A stretch of 64,000 nt of DNA from Alphaproteobacteria bacterium (lineage in GTDB: Bacteria > Pseudomonadota > Alphaproteobacteria > Rhodobacterales > Rhodobacteraceae): the NCBI GenBank assembly GCA_030425925.1, contig JAUHZO010000005.1, positions 124,001 to 188,000 on the forward strand, in the 5' to 3' direction. This document shows positions 17,757-25,067 of this stretch, piece by piece (the first letter of the stretch is position 1; each line of letters starts with the position of its first letter). The translations under genes were made by a program, and so were the position numbers. A model generated the notes under the pieces. The model was given only the letters and a program-made list of their open reading frames with translations, did no database searches and had not been told where the DNA came from.

Positions 17757-18751
17757 GCCGCCATCCCCATCTTGCGCAGGGTGCGCCGCTCGGCCGCGCC
17801 GATGGCCCAGACCAGCGTCGCGGCCAGGGCGGCGGCCACGAACAGCGCGGCCCAGATCTGCGCGGTCTGGCCGTAATAGCTGCCCGCCAGCATCCGCGCG
17901 CCAAGCCCGCCTTTCTGCACCGGCAATTCGCCCACGATCGCGCCCACGAGGCTCGCCGCGATGGCGATCTTGAGCGAGGCAAAGAGATAGGGGACAGAGG
18001 CGGGCAGGCGCAGTTTCCACAGAATGGCGGCGGTGGGCGCGTTGTAGGTGCGCATGAGGTCCATCTGCATGGCGTCGGGGCTGCGCAGGCCCTTGACCAT
18101 GCCGACGACCACGGGAAAGAACGACAGGTAGGCGCTGATCACCGCCTTGGGCAAAAGCCCCTGGATGCCCACGGAATAGAGCACCACGATGATCATCGGC
18201 GCCAGCGCCACGATGGGAATGGTCTGGCTGACGATGGCCCAGGGCATGACGCTCATGTCCATGACGCGGGAATGCACGATCCCGATGGCCAGCAGGATGC
18301 CGAGGCCGGTGCCGATCAGGAAGCCCAGGAAGGTGGCGTTCAGCGTGACCAGCGCGTGATGCGCCAGCCCGCGGTTCGACAGGCTGCCCGAGCGCAGCAG
18401 GCCGCGGCGGCCGTTCAGTTCCTCGTCGATGGTGCTGTCGTAAAGCTCGACCAGAACCTGGTGCGGGCTGGGCAGGCGCGGCCGGTCCAGCGACCAGCTT
18501 TGCCCCAGTTCGCCGGGGTTGCGCGCGACCAGCGCCCAGGCCCCCATGTCGCGCCGCTCCACCGCCGAGGGGGGCGAGACCTCGGCCCCGGCGCGTTCGG
18601 CGGCAGTCAGGGTCTCCTGCACGTTCATCGGGATCACGGCAAGGTACCAGACGGCGATCAGGCCCAGGATCATGCCCGGAAGCGGCGGTACGCGCCACCG
18701 CGCCCCGGCCTTGCGCCGGGGCTTCCCGGTCGGGGCGGTTGCGTCAGTCAT
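17753..18751 (-). CDS. ABC transporter permease (SsuC/ThiX type), partner
   Basis: Inner-membrane permease of 332 aa. It has an N-terminal helix, a periplasmic insert of about 80 residues, then five further hydrophobic segments. The ATPase-contact loop is DLMRTYNAPTAAILWKLRLP near residue 235, followed by YLFASLKIAIAASLVGAIVG. Translationally coupled to the second permease by a four-base overlap. The long extracytoplasmic insert distinguishes it from the partner. Confidence 0.9.
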   Translation of the reverse strand: MTDATAPTGKPRRKAGARWRVPPLPGMILGLIAVWYLAVIPMNVQETLTAAERAGAEVSPPSAVERRDMGAWALVARNPGELGQSWSLDRPRLPSPHQVLVELYDSTIDEELNGRRGLLRSGSLSNRGLAHHALVTLNATFLGFLIGTGLGILLAIGIVHSRVMDMSVMPWAIVSQTIPIVALAPMIIVVLYSVGIQGLLPKAVISAYLSFFPVVVGMVKGLRSPDAMQMDLMRTYNAPTAAILWKLRLPASVPYLFASLKIAIAASLVGAIVGELPVQKGGLGARMLAGSYYGQTAQIWAALFVAAALAATLVWAIGAAERRTLRKMGMAA

Positions 18752-18771
18752 GGCGGTCTCCCGGCGGGAGG

Positions 18772-18838
18772 CCCCGGATCAGGTCCGGGGCAAGCTCCCG
18801 GATCAGGTCCGGGGCAAGCTCCCGGGTCAAGCCCGGAG
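18772..18838. repeat. Three tandem GC-rich palindromes (REP-like)
   Basis: CCCCGGATCAGGTCCGGGG (18772-18790), CCCGGATCAGGTCCGGGG (18797-18814) and CCCGGGTCAAGCCCGGAG (18821-18838) are separated by CAAGCT spacers with a period of about 24. They lie between the GNAT and permease genes and are related to the palindromes around the GIY-YIG gene. Confidence 0.85.
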
Positions 18839-18859
18839 TACGGTCCAGATGAAGTCCCG

Positions 18860-19291
18860 TCACGCGCCCCGTTCCCATTCCATGCGGATCACGCCCGGCT
18901 CGCCCTCTGCCCCGGAGGGCATGCGCGAGGCCATGCGGAACCCTTCGCGCCGGTAGAACGCAAAGGCCCGCGTGTTAGGCGCAAACACCGTCAACCAAAG
19001 GAAATCACGGCTCTGCTTGGCCGTGTCGAGCATCACCTTGCCCAGCCCCTGACCCCGCCGTGCAAGGTAAAGCCCGCCGATCTTCAACGCTTCGGGATCG
19101 ATCGACATGTAGCCGTCGACGGGATCGCCGGTGACCCAGATCTCGCGCTTGTCGAAGGCCTCGCCGATGATCTCGACCAGGCGCACGGCCCCGGGGCCCT
19201 CGGGAAGGTAGTCGGTCTCGGCCTCCCAGTTCGCGATGATCTGCGCGCAGGCGGGAATGTCGGACCGGGTGGCGCGGCGGGGTCGGGTCAT
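18860..19291 (-). CDS. GNAT-family N-acetyltransferase
   Basis: Acetyltransferase of 143 aa with one GNAT fold. The acetyl-CoA pyrophosphate loop is in LYLARRGQGLGKVMLDTAKQ near residue 75. The C-terminal strand LWLTVFAPNTRAFAFYRREG is typical of motif B. The acceptor is unknown. It interrupts the ABC gene block and is bracketed by repeats on both sides (18772-18838 and 19337-19424), which suggests it was inserted rather than being an original part of the transporter operon. Confidence 0.82.
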   Translation of the reverse strand: MTRPRRATRSDIPACAQIIANWEAETDYLPEGPGAVRLVEIIGEAFDKREIWVTGDPVDGYMSIDPEALKIGGLYLARRGQGLGKVMLDTAKQSRDFLWLTVFAPNTRAFAFYRREGFRMASRMPSGAEGEPGVIRMEWERGA

Positions 19292-19336
19292 GTCTGCTTC
19301 CCCGTTGCACCTACACTCAGACGAGGCAACTCGTCC

Positions 19337-19424
19337 TGTCTTTCATCTTTCTGCAAATACTCAAACCGGCCCTCTCCCGGCGCGCGACGGATTTTTTTGA
19401 GTATTTTAAGAAAGATGAAAGACA
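19337..19424. repeat. Long inverted repeat, 29-base arms, of the dispersed intergenic family
   Basis: Left arm 19337-19365 and right arm 19396-19424 are reverse complements over 29 bases with two mismatches. The right arm begins TTTGAGTATTT and ends AAAGATGAAAGACA. The 30-base loop contains a T-run. It lies beyond the ABC ATPase stop and could end its transcript. A single copy of the same sequence is at 15729-15758. Confidence 0.88.
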
Positions 19425-19571
19425 TGCGCGGCACGCTTGGGACACGGTACAGGCTGGAGAGCCGATGACCGTGAAAGGTGAAAGAGGTGCCTTTGTCTCT
19501 GCCCAAAGCAAAGGCCGGTGTCTCCGGGCCGAGGGCGCCCTCGGTCCGGAGGGCCGTGAACATGCGGGCCG

Positions 19572-20393
19572 TCATTCCTGGTACCCCGCGCGCAGGCCCT
19601 CGCGGACGCGGTGGGCGATTTCGATGAACTCGGGCGTGTCGCGGATGTCGAGCGGGCGCTCCCGCGGCAGCGGGCTTTCGATCACGTCCGAGATGCGACC
19701 CGGGCGCGGGCTCATCACCACGATATGGGTGCTGAGATAGACCGCTTCGGGGATCGAATGGGTGACAAAGGCGATGGTCTTGTGTGTCTTGTCCCAAAGC
19801 CGCAGCAACTCCTCGTTCAGCCGGTCGCGCACGATCTCGTCCAGCGCGCCAAAGGGTTCGTCCATCAGCAGGATATCGGCGTCGAAGGCCAGCGCCCGCG
19901 CGATGGAGGCGCGTTGCTGCATGCCACCGGAAAGCTGCCAGGGGAACTTGTTCTCGAACGCCGACAGTTCCACCAGGTCCAGCACCCGCGCCACGCGTTC
20001 GCGTTGCTCGGCCTTCGAATAGCCCATGATCTCCAGCGGCAGCGCCACGTTGCGCCCGATGTCGCGCCAGGGGTAAAGCCCCGCGGCCTGGAAGACATAA
20101 CCATAGGCACGCGCGCGGCGGGCCTCGTCCGGGGGCATCCCGTTGATGCTGAGCGCCCCGCCGGTGGGCGTCTCCAACGCTGCCATGCAGCGCAGAAAGG
20201 TGGTCTTGCCGCAGCCCGACGGCCCGATGAAGCTGACAAACGCGCCCTTGGCGATGTCGAGCGTGATGTCGCTGAGCGCGTGCACCGGCCCGTCGGCGGT
20301 CTGGAAGGTGAGATCAAGGTGGGAGGCGGAGATGACAGGCACGGCCACCTTGGCGTCGGGTACTCCGGGAGTATCGGTCACTGGGGTCGTCAA
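19572..20393 (-). CDS. ABC transporter ATP-binding protein (SsuB/TauB type)
   Basis: ATPase subunit of 273 aa. Walker A is FIGPSGCGKTTFLR near residue 55, the Q-loop is YVFQAAGLYPW, the ABC signature is LSGGMQQRASIARAL near residue 150 and Walker B is ADILLMDEPFGALDE. It is the subfamily that pairs with SsuC/ThiX-like permeases. The permease and binding-protein genes lie downstream on the same strand beyond the GNAT gene. Confidence 0.92.
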   Translation of the reverse strand: MTTPVTDTPGVPDAKVAVPVISASHLDLTFQTADGPVHALSDITLDIAKGAFVSFIGPSGCGKTTFLRCMAALETPTGGALSINGMPPDEARRARAYGYVFQAAGLYPWRDIGRNVALPLEIMGYSKAEQRERVARVLDLVELSAFENKFPWQLSGGMQQRASIARALAFDADILLMDEPFGALDEIVRDRLNEELLRLWDKTHKTIAFVTHSIPEAVYLSTHIVVMSPRPGRISDVIESPLPRERPLDIRDTPEFIEIAHRVREGLRAGYQE

Positions 20394-20484
20394 TCGGTGG
20401 CTCCACGTATTGTGTAGCTTTGACTATGACCGCGGCACAGTGCGCGGGGCGGTCTGGCAGAAAGACTGGTGATTGCGTCGGGCA

Positions 20485-20853
20485 TCATGCGGGCTTTGCC
20501 TCATGGCCGCTTCGAGGCCAGAAACGCCAGCACAACCACAGCAGCGCCACAACTGTCGCCGGACCCAGACCATAAAGGTAGATTCGATCCAGAACACCCC
20601 CGGCGGAATCGCAGTTGAACAATATGCGGCCCTCCCCTCCCGAACCTGATTCCGGTGGGATGAATTGCGGAGGTTGTGCACAATGGATCAAGCCTCGGAC
20701 GATGGACTGGAGGAGACAAAAAGCCGCCAATCCGCCGATTGCGATTGAAACCCAAGCATTCAGCCACCGACGCGATGTCCACATCAATACCCAGACTACG
20801 CCAATGAACAGCGCAGGCAGGATCAGCATTGATACAAACATTGCCCCAAACAT
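20485..20853 (-). CDS. Small membrane protein coupled to dihydropyrimidinase
   Basis: Predicted protein of 122 aa that I do not recognise. Its ATG overlaps the dihydropyrimidinase stop in a TGATG arrangement, which strongly supports coupled translation and fixes the start. The sequence has two hydrophobic segments near the N-terminus (MLILPALFIGVVWVLMW, then WVSIAIGGLAAFCLLQSIV) and one near the C-terminus (GLGPATVVALLWLCWRF). Cysteines flank the soluble loop. It could be a membrane partner of pyrimidine uptake or an unrelated small protein; function unknown. Confidence 0.65.
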   Translation of the reverse strand: MFGAMFVSMLILPALFIGVVWVLMWTSRRWLNAWVSIAIGGLAAFCLLQSIVRGLIHCAQPPQFIPPESGSGGEGRILFNCDSAGGVLDRIYLYGLGPATVVALLWLCWRFWPRSGHEAKPA

Positions 20854-22310
20854 CACACCCCACTTGCCGGAATACCACTCCGTTCCACGGGGCGGGGGGC
20901 TGTCAGCTCTTTCCAGGTGCTCAAAGCGGTGTTTGTCGGCGTGGCGCCTTTGCGGGCGACGAATTGCCCGTGGCCTTCCTGGCTGGTCAGCGCGCCATCC
21001 GTCACCGCTACCTGGCCTCGGGTCAGGGTGAAGCGGGGCAGGCCCTTGACCGCGTGGCCTTCGAACACGTTGTAGTCGATGGCCGAGACCTGCGCCGACG
21101 CGGTGATCGTCTTGGTCTTCGCCGGGTCCCAGACCACGATATCGGCGTCCGAGCCGACGCGGATCGCGCCTTTGCGCGGATAGCAGTTCAGCACCTTGGC
21201 GATGTTGGTCGACGTGATGGCGACGAACTCTTCCTTCGTCAGCCGGCCGGTTTCCACCCCGTGGGTCCAGAGCATCGGCATCCGGTCCTCGAGCCCACCC
21301 GTCCCGTTGGGGATCTTGGTGAAATCGCCGACGCCATAACGTTTCTGTTCCGTGGTAAAGGCGCAGTGATCGGTGGCCACGACCGACAGCGAGCCTGCCT
21401 GAAGCCCCGCCCAGAGGCTTTCCTGGTGCTTGGCATTGCGGAAGGGGGGCGACATGACGCGGCGGGCGGCGTGGTCCCAATCGGGATGGGCGTATTCGCT
21501 CTCGTCCAGCGTCAGGTGCTGGATCAGCGGTTCGCCCCAGACGCGCTTGCCCTGCTGACGCGCGCGGCGGATGGCTTCGTGCGCCTCTTCGCAGGAGACG
21601 TGCACGATGTAGAGCGGCACGCCCGCCATGTCGGCGATCATGATGGCGCGGTTGGCGGCCTCGCCTTCGACCTGCGGGGGGCGGGAATAGGCGTGCGCCT
21701 CCGGCCCGGTGTTGCCCTCGGCCAAGAGTTTCGCCTGAAGGTCGGCCACCACGTCGCCGTTCTCGGCGTGGACCATGGCGATGCCGCCCAGTTCCCCGAT
21801 CCGCTGGAAGGAGGCGAACATCTCGTCATCCTGCACCATCAGCGCGCCCTTGTAGGCCATGAAGTGCTTGAAGGTGGTGATGCCTTTGTCTTCAATGACG
21901 GTCTTCATCTCGTTGAAGACCTGCTCGCCCCACCAGGTGATCGCCATGTGGAAGGAGTAGTCGCAATGCGCGCGCGTGGACTTGTTGTCCCACATCTGGA
22001 TGGCGTCCAGCAGGCCCTGGCCGGGAGCGGGCAGGGCGAAGTCCACCACCATGGTGGTGCCACCGGCAAGCGCGGCGCGGGTGCCGCTGTCGAAATCGTC
22101 GGTGGAGTAGGTGCCCATGAACGGCATCTCGAGATGCGTGTGCGGGTCGATGCCGCCGGGCATGACGTAGCAGCCGGTGGCGTCGAGGGTGGTGTCGCCT
22201 GTCAGGTTATCCCCGATCTCGGTGATGATGCCGTTCTCGATGGCGACATCGGCCTTCCAGCTGAGGTCGGCGGTGACGACGGTGCCGTTCTTGATGATGG
22301 TGGTGGTCAT
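20853..22310 (-). CDS. hydA: Dihydropyrimidinase (D-hydantoinase)
   Basis: Cyclic-amidohydrolase of 485 aa that opens dihydrouracil and dihydrothymine to N-carbamoyl-beta-amino acids, the second step of reductive pyrimidine catabolism. Metal ligands are visible in GGIDPHTHLEMPF (near residue 55). The carbamylated-lysine region is TTFKHFMAYKGALMV (near 150), with histidines in YIVHVSCEEAHEA and an aspartate in VVATDHCAFTTEQK. A GGGAGA site precedes the ATG. The next step's enzyme and a RutR regulator lie upstream, and a GIY-YIG gene sits between. Confidence 0.93.
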   Translation of the reverse strand: MTTTIIKNGTVVTADLSWKADVAIENGIITEIGDNLTGDTTLDATGCYVMPGGIDPHTHLEMPFMGTYSTDDFDSGTRAALAGGTTMVVDFALPAPGQGLLDAIQMWDNKSTRAHCDYSFHMAITWWGEQVFNEMKTVIEDKGITTFKHFMAYKGALMVQDDEMFASFQRIGELGGIAMVHAENGDVVADLQAKLLAEGNTGPEAHAYSRPPQVEGEAANRAIMIADMAGVPLYIVHVSCEEAHEAIRRARQQGKRVWGEPLIQHLTLDESEYAHPDWDHAARRVMSPPFRNAKHQESLWAGLQAGSLSVVATDHCAFTTEQKRYGVGDFTKIPNGTGGLEDRMPMLWTHGVETGRLTKEEFVAITSTNIAKVLNCYPRKGAIRVGSDADIVVWDPAKTKTITASAQVSAIDYNVFEGHAVKGLPRFTLTRGQVAVTDGALTSQEGHGQFVARKGATPTNTALSTWKELTAPRPVERSGIPASGV

Positions 22311-22332
22311 GTGGCGTTCTCCCTGCGTGACG

Positions 22333-22358
22333 CAGTCCCGGACTTGATCCGGGACCTC
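22333..22358. repeat. Palindromic repeat overlapping the GIY-YIG stop
   Basis: CAGTCCCGGACTTGATCCGG followed by GACCTC. It is nearly identical to the left arm of the hairpin at 22688-22714. The stop codon of the GIY-YIG gene begins inside its outer end. Confidence 0.9.
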
Positions 22359-22647
22359 AGAGAAACGAGGCCTCCATGACCAAATCGGACCAGTTTGGGT
22401 TGTTGTCTTCGATCAAGGCGTCTTTCCACGCGCGACGCCAGCGCTTGAGCTTGCGTTCCCGCGCGATGGCCTCCGGCAAGGTCTCGTGCCGTTCGAAGTA
22501 CACGAGCTTCTTGATGCGGTATCTCGACGTATGGGAAGACCCGTGCCCCGAGCGGTGTTCGGCTATCCGTTTCTGGAGGTCGCCGGTCACGCCGATATAG
22601 ATCGCCGTGTTGGAGTTGCAGGCGGCGATATAGGTGAAGAAGGCCAT
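22357..22647 (-). CDS. Stand-alone GIY-YIG nuclease-family protein
   Basis: Single-domain protein of 96 aa. The two GIY-YIG strands are YIAACNSNTAIYIGVTGDLQ near the start, the conserved arginine is in KRIAEHRSG, and the metal-binding glutamate is in EAIARERKLKRWRRAWK. I chose the ATG at 22647, which directly begins the domain. It lies between two pyrimidine-catabolism genes with no evident functional link. Identical-type palindromes stand on both sides, one of them overlapping its stop codon. The family includes the UPF0213-type proteins, whose cellular role is unclear; it may be a domesticated or mobile nuclease. Confidence 0.88.
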   Translation of the reverse strand: MAFFTYIAACNSNTAIYIGVTGDLQKRIAEHRSGHGSSHTSRYRIKKLVYFERHETLPEAIARERKLKRWRRAWKDALIEDNNPNWSDLVMEASFL

Positions 22648-22687
22648 GGGTGAGGATTGCAGTACCCCGGTTAACAAATGGGAAACA

Positions 22688-22752
22688 CAGTCCCGGACTT
22701 GATCCGGGACCTCTCACTTGCCCCAAGAGGTCCCGGATCAGGTCCGGGACTG
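22688..22752. repeat. Large near-perfect hairpin of palindromic repeats
   Basis: Two 27-base arms (22688-22714 and 22726-22752), reverse complements with one mismatch, around an 11-base loop. Each arm is itself a palindromic repeat of the CCCGGACTTGATCCGGG type. It lies between the GIY-YIG gene start and the amidohydrolase stop. Confidence 0.92.
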
Positions 22753-22773
22753 CGGTGCGAGATACGGTTTGGC

Positions 22774-24024
22774 TCACCCCACAATCTCCGCCGTCTCGAC
22801 CACCGCGTGGAACAGCACGTCCGCCCCCGCCTTGGCCCAGTCTTTGCTGATCTCTTCGGCCTCGTTGTGCGACAGACCGTCAACGCAGGGGCACATGACC
22901 ATCGCCGTCGGCGCCACGCGGTTGATCCAGCAGGCGTCGTGCCCCGCGCCCGAGATCAGGTTCATATGCGAGTACCCCAGCCGTTCGGCGGCGTTGCGGA
23001 TGGCCGTCACGCAGCCTGCGTCGAACGCCACGGGATCGAAGCCGCCGACCTTCTCGAATTCGACCGCAAGCCCCATCTCGTCGCAGATCGTATGCGCCTC
23101 GGTGCGCAGGCGCGCCTCCATGTCCTCGATCACCGTCAGCTCGGGCGAGCGGAAATCGACGGTAAAGACCACCTTGCCCGGGATCACGTTGCGCGAGTTG
23201 GGGAAGACGTCGATATGGCCCGCCGCGCCCACCGCATGGGGCGCATGGCTGAGCGCGATTTCCTCGACCTTCTCCAGAATGCGCGCCATGCCCAGGCCCG
23301 CGTTGCGCCGCATCGGCATGGGGGTAGAGCCGGTATGCGCGTCCTTGCCCGTCACCGTCACCTGCGTCCAGCTGAGCCCCTGGCCATGGGTGACGACGCC
23401 GATATCCACGCCCTCGGCCTCCAGGATGGGGCCCTGTTCGATATGCAGTTCGAAGAACGCGTGCATCTTGCGCGCGCCCACCTCTTCCTCGCCCCTCCAG
23501 CCGATCCGTTCCAGCTCGTCGCCAAAGCGTTTGCCCTCGGCATCCACCCGGTCATAGGCCCAGTCCTGGCTGTGGATGCCCGCGAAGACCCCGGAGGAGA
23601 GCATGGCCGGCGCATAGCGCGTGCCTTCTTCGTTGGTGAAGTTCACCACGACGATGGGGTGTTTGGTCCGGATGTTCAGGTCGTTCAACGTGCGCAGGAT
23701 CTCGAGCCCGCCCAGCACGCCCAGAACGCCGTCATACTTGCCGCCCGTCGGCTGGGTATCCAGGTGCGAGCCGACATAGACCGGCAGCGCGTCCGGGTCC
23801 GTGCCCTCGCGCCGGGCGAACATGTTGCCCATCTGGTCGAGGCCCATGGAACAGCCCGCCTCTTCGCACCAGCGCTGAAACAGCGCGCGGCCCTCGGCAT
23901 CCTCGTCCGTCAGCGTCTGGCGGTTGTTGCCGCCCGCCACGCCGGGGCCGATCCTGGCCATCTCCATCAGGCTGTCCCACAGCCGGTCGGGATTGATCGT
24001 GAGGTTTGCAGCCGGTGCCGCCAT
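22774..24024 (-). CDS. Zn-dependent N-carbamoyl-amino-acid amidohydrolase (beta-ureidopropionase type)
   Basis: M20-like hydantoinase/carbamoylase-family hydrolase of 416 aa. Metal ligands are visible in YVGSHLDTQPTGGKYDG (near residue 85), FTNEEGTRYAP (near 130) and ELHIEQGPILE (near 195). Substrate-domain GKDAHTGSTPM and the C-terminal GLSHNEAEE histidine are also present. It should hydrolyse N-carbamoyl-beta-alanine to beta-alanine, CO2 and ammonia after dihydropyrimidinase. Allantoate amidohydrolase is the main alternative, but the hydA-rutR context favours the pyrimidine role. Divergent from rutR. Confidence 0.88.
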   Translation of the reverse strand: MAAPAANLTINPDRLWDSLMEMARIGPGVAGGNNRQTLTDEDAEGRALFQRWCEEAGCSMGLDQMGNMFARREGTDPDALPVYVGSHLDTQPTGGKYDGVLGVLGGLEILRTLNDLNIRTKHPIVVVNFTNEEGTRYAPAMLSSGVFAGIHSQDWAYDRVDAEGKRFGDELERIGWRGEEEVGARKMHAFFELHIEQGPILEAEGVDIGVVTHGQGLSWTQVTVTGKDAHTGSTPMPMRRNAGLGMARILEKVEEIALSHAPHAVGAAGHIDVFPNSRNVIPGKVVFTVDFRSPELTVIEDMEARLRTEAHTICDEMGLAVEFEKVGGFDPVAFDAGCVTAIRNAAERLGYSHMNLISGAGHDACWINRVAPTAMVMCPCVDGLSHNEAEEISKDWAKAGADVLFHAVVETAEIVG

Positions 24025-24072
24025 GCCTTCGTTCCCCTGTTGGCCCCGTTTTGTGCGGGCGCTTCCGGTTAT

Positions 24073-24088
24073 TTGACCAAGCGGTCAA
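24073..24088. promoter_or_regulatory. RutR operator
   Basis: TTGACCAAGCGGTCAA, a perfect TTGACC/GGTCAA dyad with a 4-base spacer, matches the known RutR box pattern TTGACCAnnTGGTCAA. It lies in the 150-base divergent region between the carbamoyl amidohydrolase gene and rutR, and so can control both. Confidence 0.85.
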
Positions 24089-24174
24089 AACAAGGCTATC
24101 AGAGGGAAGGGACCAGTCAAGCGCGTTGCGGCACCATTGTGGCAGCCATGGAAAAATGTGCAAGGAAACACGCC

Positions 24175-24798
24175 ATGAACAAGTCACCCGCACAGGACTC
24201 CGGCACGCCGCGCACACGGATTCAGCGCGCCAAGAACGAGGTGATCCTTGAAGCGGCGCTGACGGTCTTTGCCCGCGAGGGCTTTCGCGGCGCGACGCTG
24301 GACCGGATCGCGGCCGAGGCGGGGCTGTCCAAGCCGAACCTGCTGTATTACTTCCCCTCCAAGGACGCCATCTACGAGGCGCTTCTGCAGGGGTTGCTGA
24401 CCACCTGGCTGGATCCGCTGCGCGCGCTCGACCCGCAGGGCGATCCGGTCGAGGAGATCCTGGCCTATGTGCGGCGCAAGCTGGAGATGGCGCGGGACTA
24501 TCCGCGCGAAAGCCGCCTGTTTGCCGGTGAAATCCTGCGCGGCGCGCCGTTGATTCGCCCTGTGCTGGAAACGGAACTGCGCCGCATGGTGGACGACAGC
24601 GCCGCGCTGATTGCGCGCTGGCAGGGCGAAGGCCGGCTGGCCGAGGTCGACCCGCGCCACCTGCTGTTTTCGATCTGGGCGCAGACGCAGCACTACGCGG
24701 ATTTCGCGACGCAGGTGCAAAGCGTGCTGGGGCAGGACGATTTCGACGGCGCGGCGGCGCATCTCGACAGGGTGTTCCGGCGGCTTCTGACGCCCTGA
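24175..24798 (+). CDS. rutR: RutR-like TetR-family regulator of pyrimidine catabolism
   Basis: TetR-family repressor of 207 aa closely resembling E. coli RutR. Shared segments include AGLSKPNLLYYFPSKDAIYE (helix-turn-helix, near residue 50), the ARDYPRESRLFAGEILRGAP segment and FSIWAQTQHYADFATQVQ, which line the uracil-binding pocket in RutR. The ATG at 24175 follows AAGGAA; an earlier in-frame ATG at 24148 is less well placed. It should release its operator when uracil or thymine binds. A RutR box sits about 90 bases upstream. Confidence 0.9.
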   Translation: MNKSPAQDSGTPRTRIQRAKNEVILEAALTVFAREGFRGATLDRIAAEAGLSKPNLLYYFPSKDAIYEALLQGLLTTWLDPLRALDPQGDPVEEILAYVRRKLEMARDYPRESRLFAGEILRGAPLIRPVLETELRRMVDDSAALIARWQGEGRLAEVDPRHLLFSIWAQTQHYADFATQVQSVLGQDDFDGAAAHLDRVFRRLLTP

Positions 24799-24937
24799 GC
24801 CGGACCCTGCGGCATGCCCGATCACGGGGACCGCCGATCTGGCCTGAATTGCATTCGTAGCGCGGCATCCACCATGGATTGTTTCATGACCGCCTGTTTT
24901 TTCAGCACCTGACAGGCGCAGCCAATGGCGTGATCAC

Positions 24938-24952
24938 TTAACATTTCCTGAA
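24938..24952 (+). promoter_or_regulatory. Possible CtrA-like site upstream of the Tad genes
   Basis: TTAA-N7-TGAA, one mismatch from the CtrA pattern TTAA-N7-TTAA, 115 bases before the first pilus-assembly gene. It lies in a 269-base gap that is more AT-rich than its surroundings. Tad genes are CtrA-controlled in several alphaproteobacteria, but a single imperfect site is weak evidence. Confidence 0.3.
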
Positions 24953-25067
24953 TTTGTCACATTTGGCCTGTGGAATTGCCCCGAGCCTGCCCCAATCGCG
25001 CCGGATTCCCGTCCTACACCTTTCCTTGGCCAACCGTGTGCCCGGTGGCTCAAGAAGGAGTGATACG

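Noticed and set aside
18772-18838. CRISPR-like array
   Set aside because: Three palindromic units with fixed 6-base spacers and no cas genes; REP-like repeats instead.
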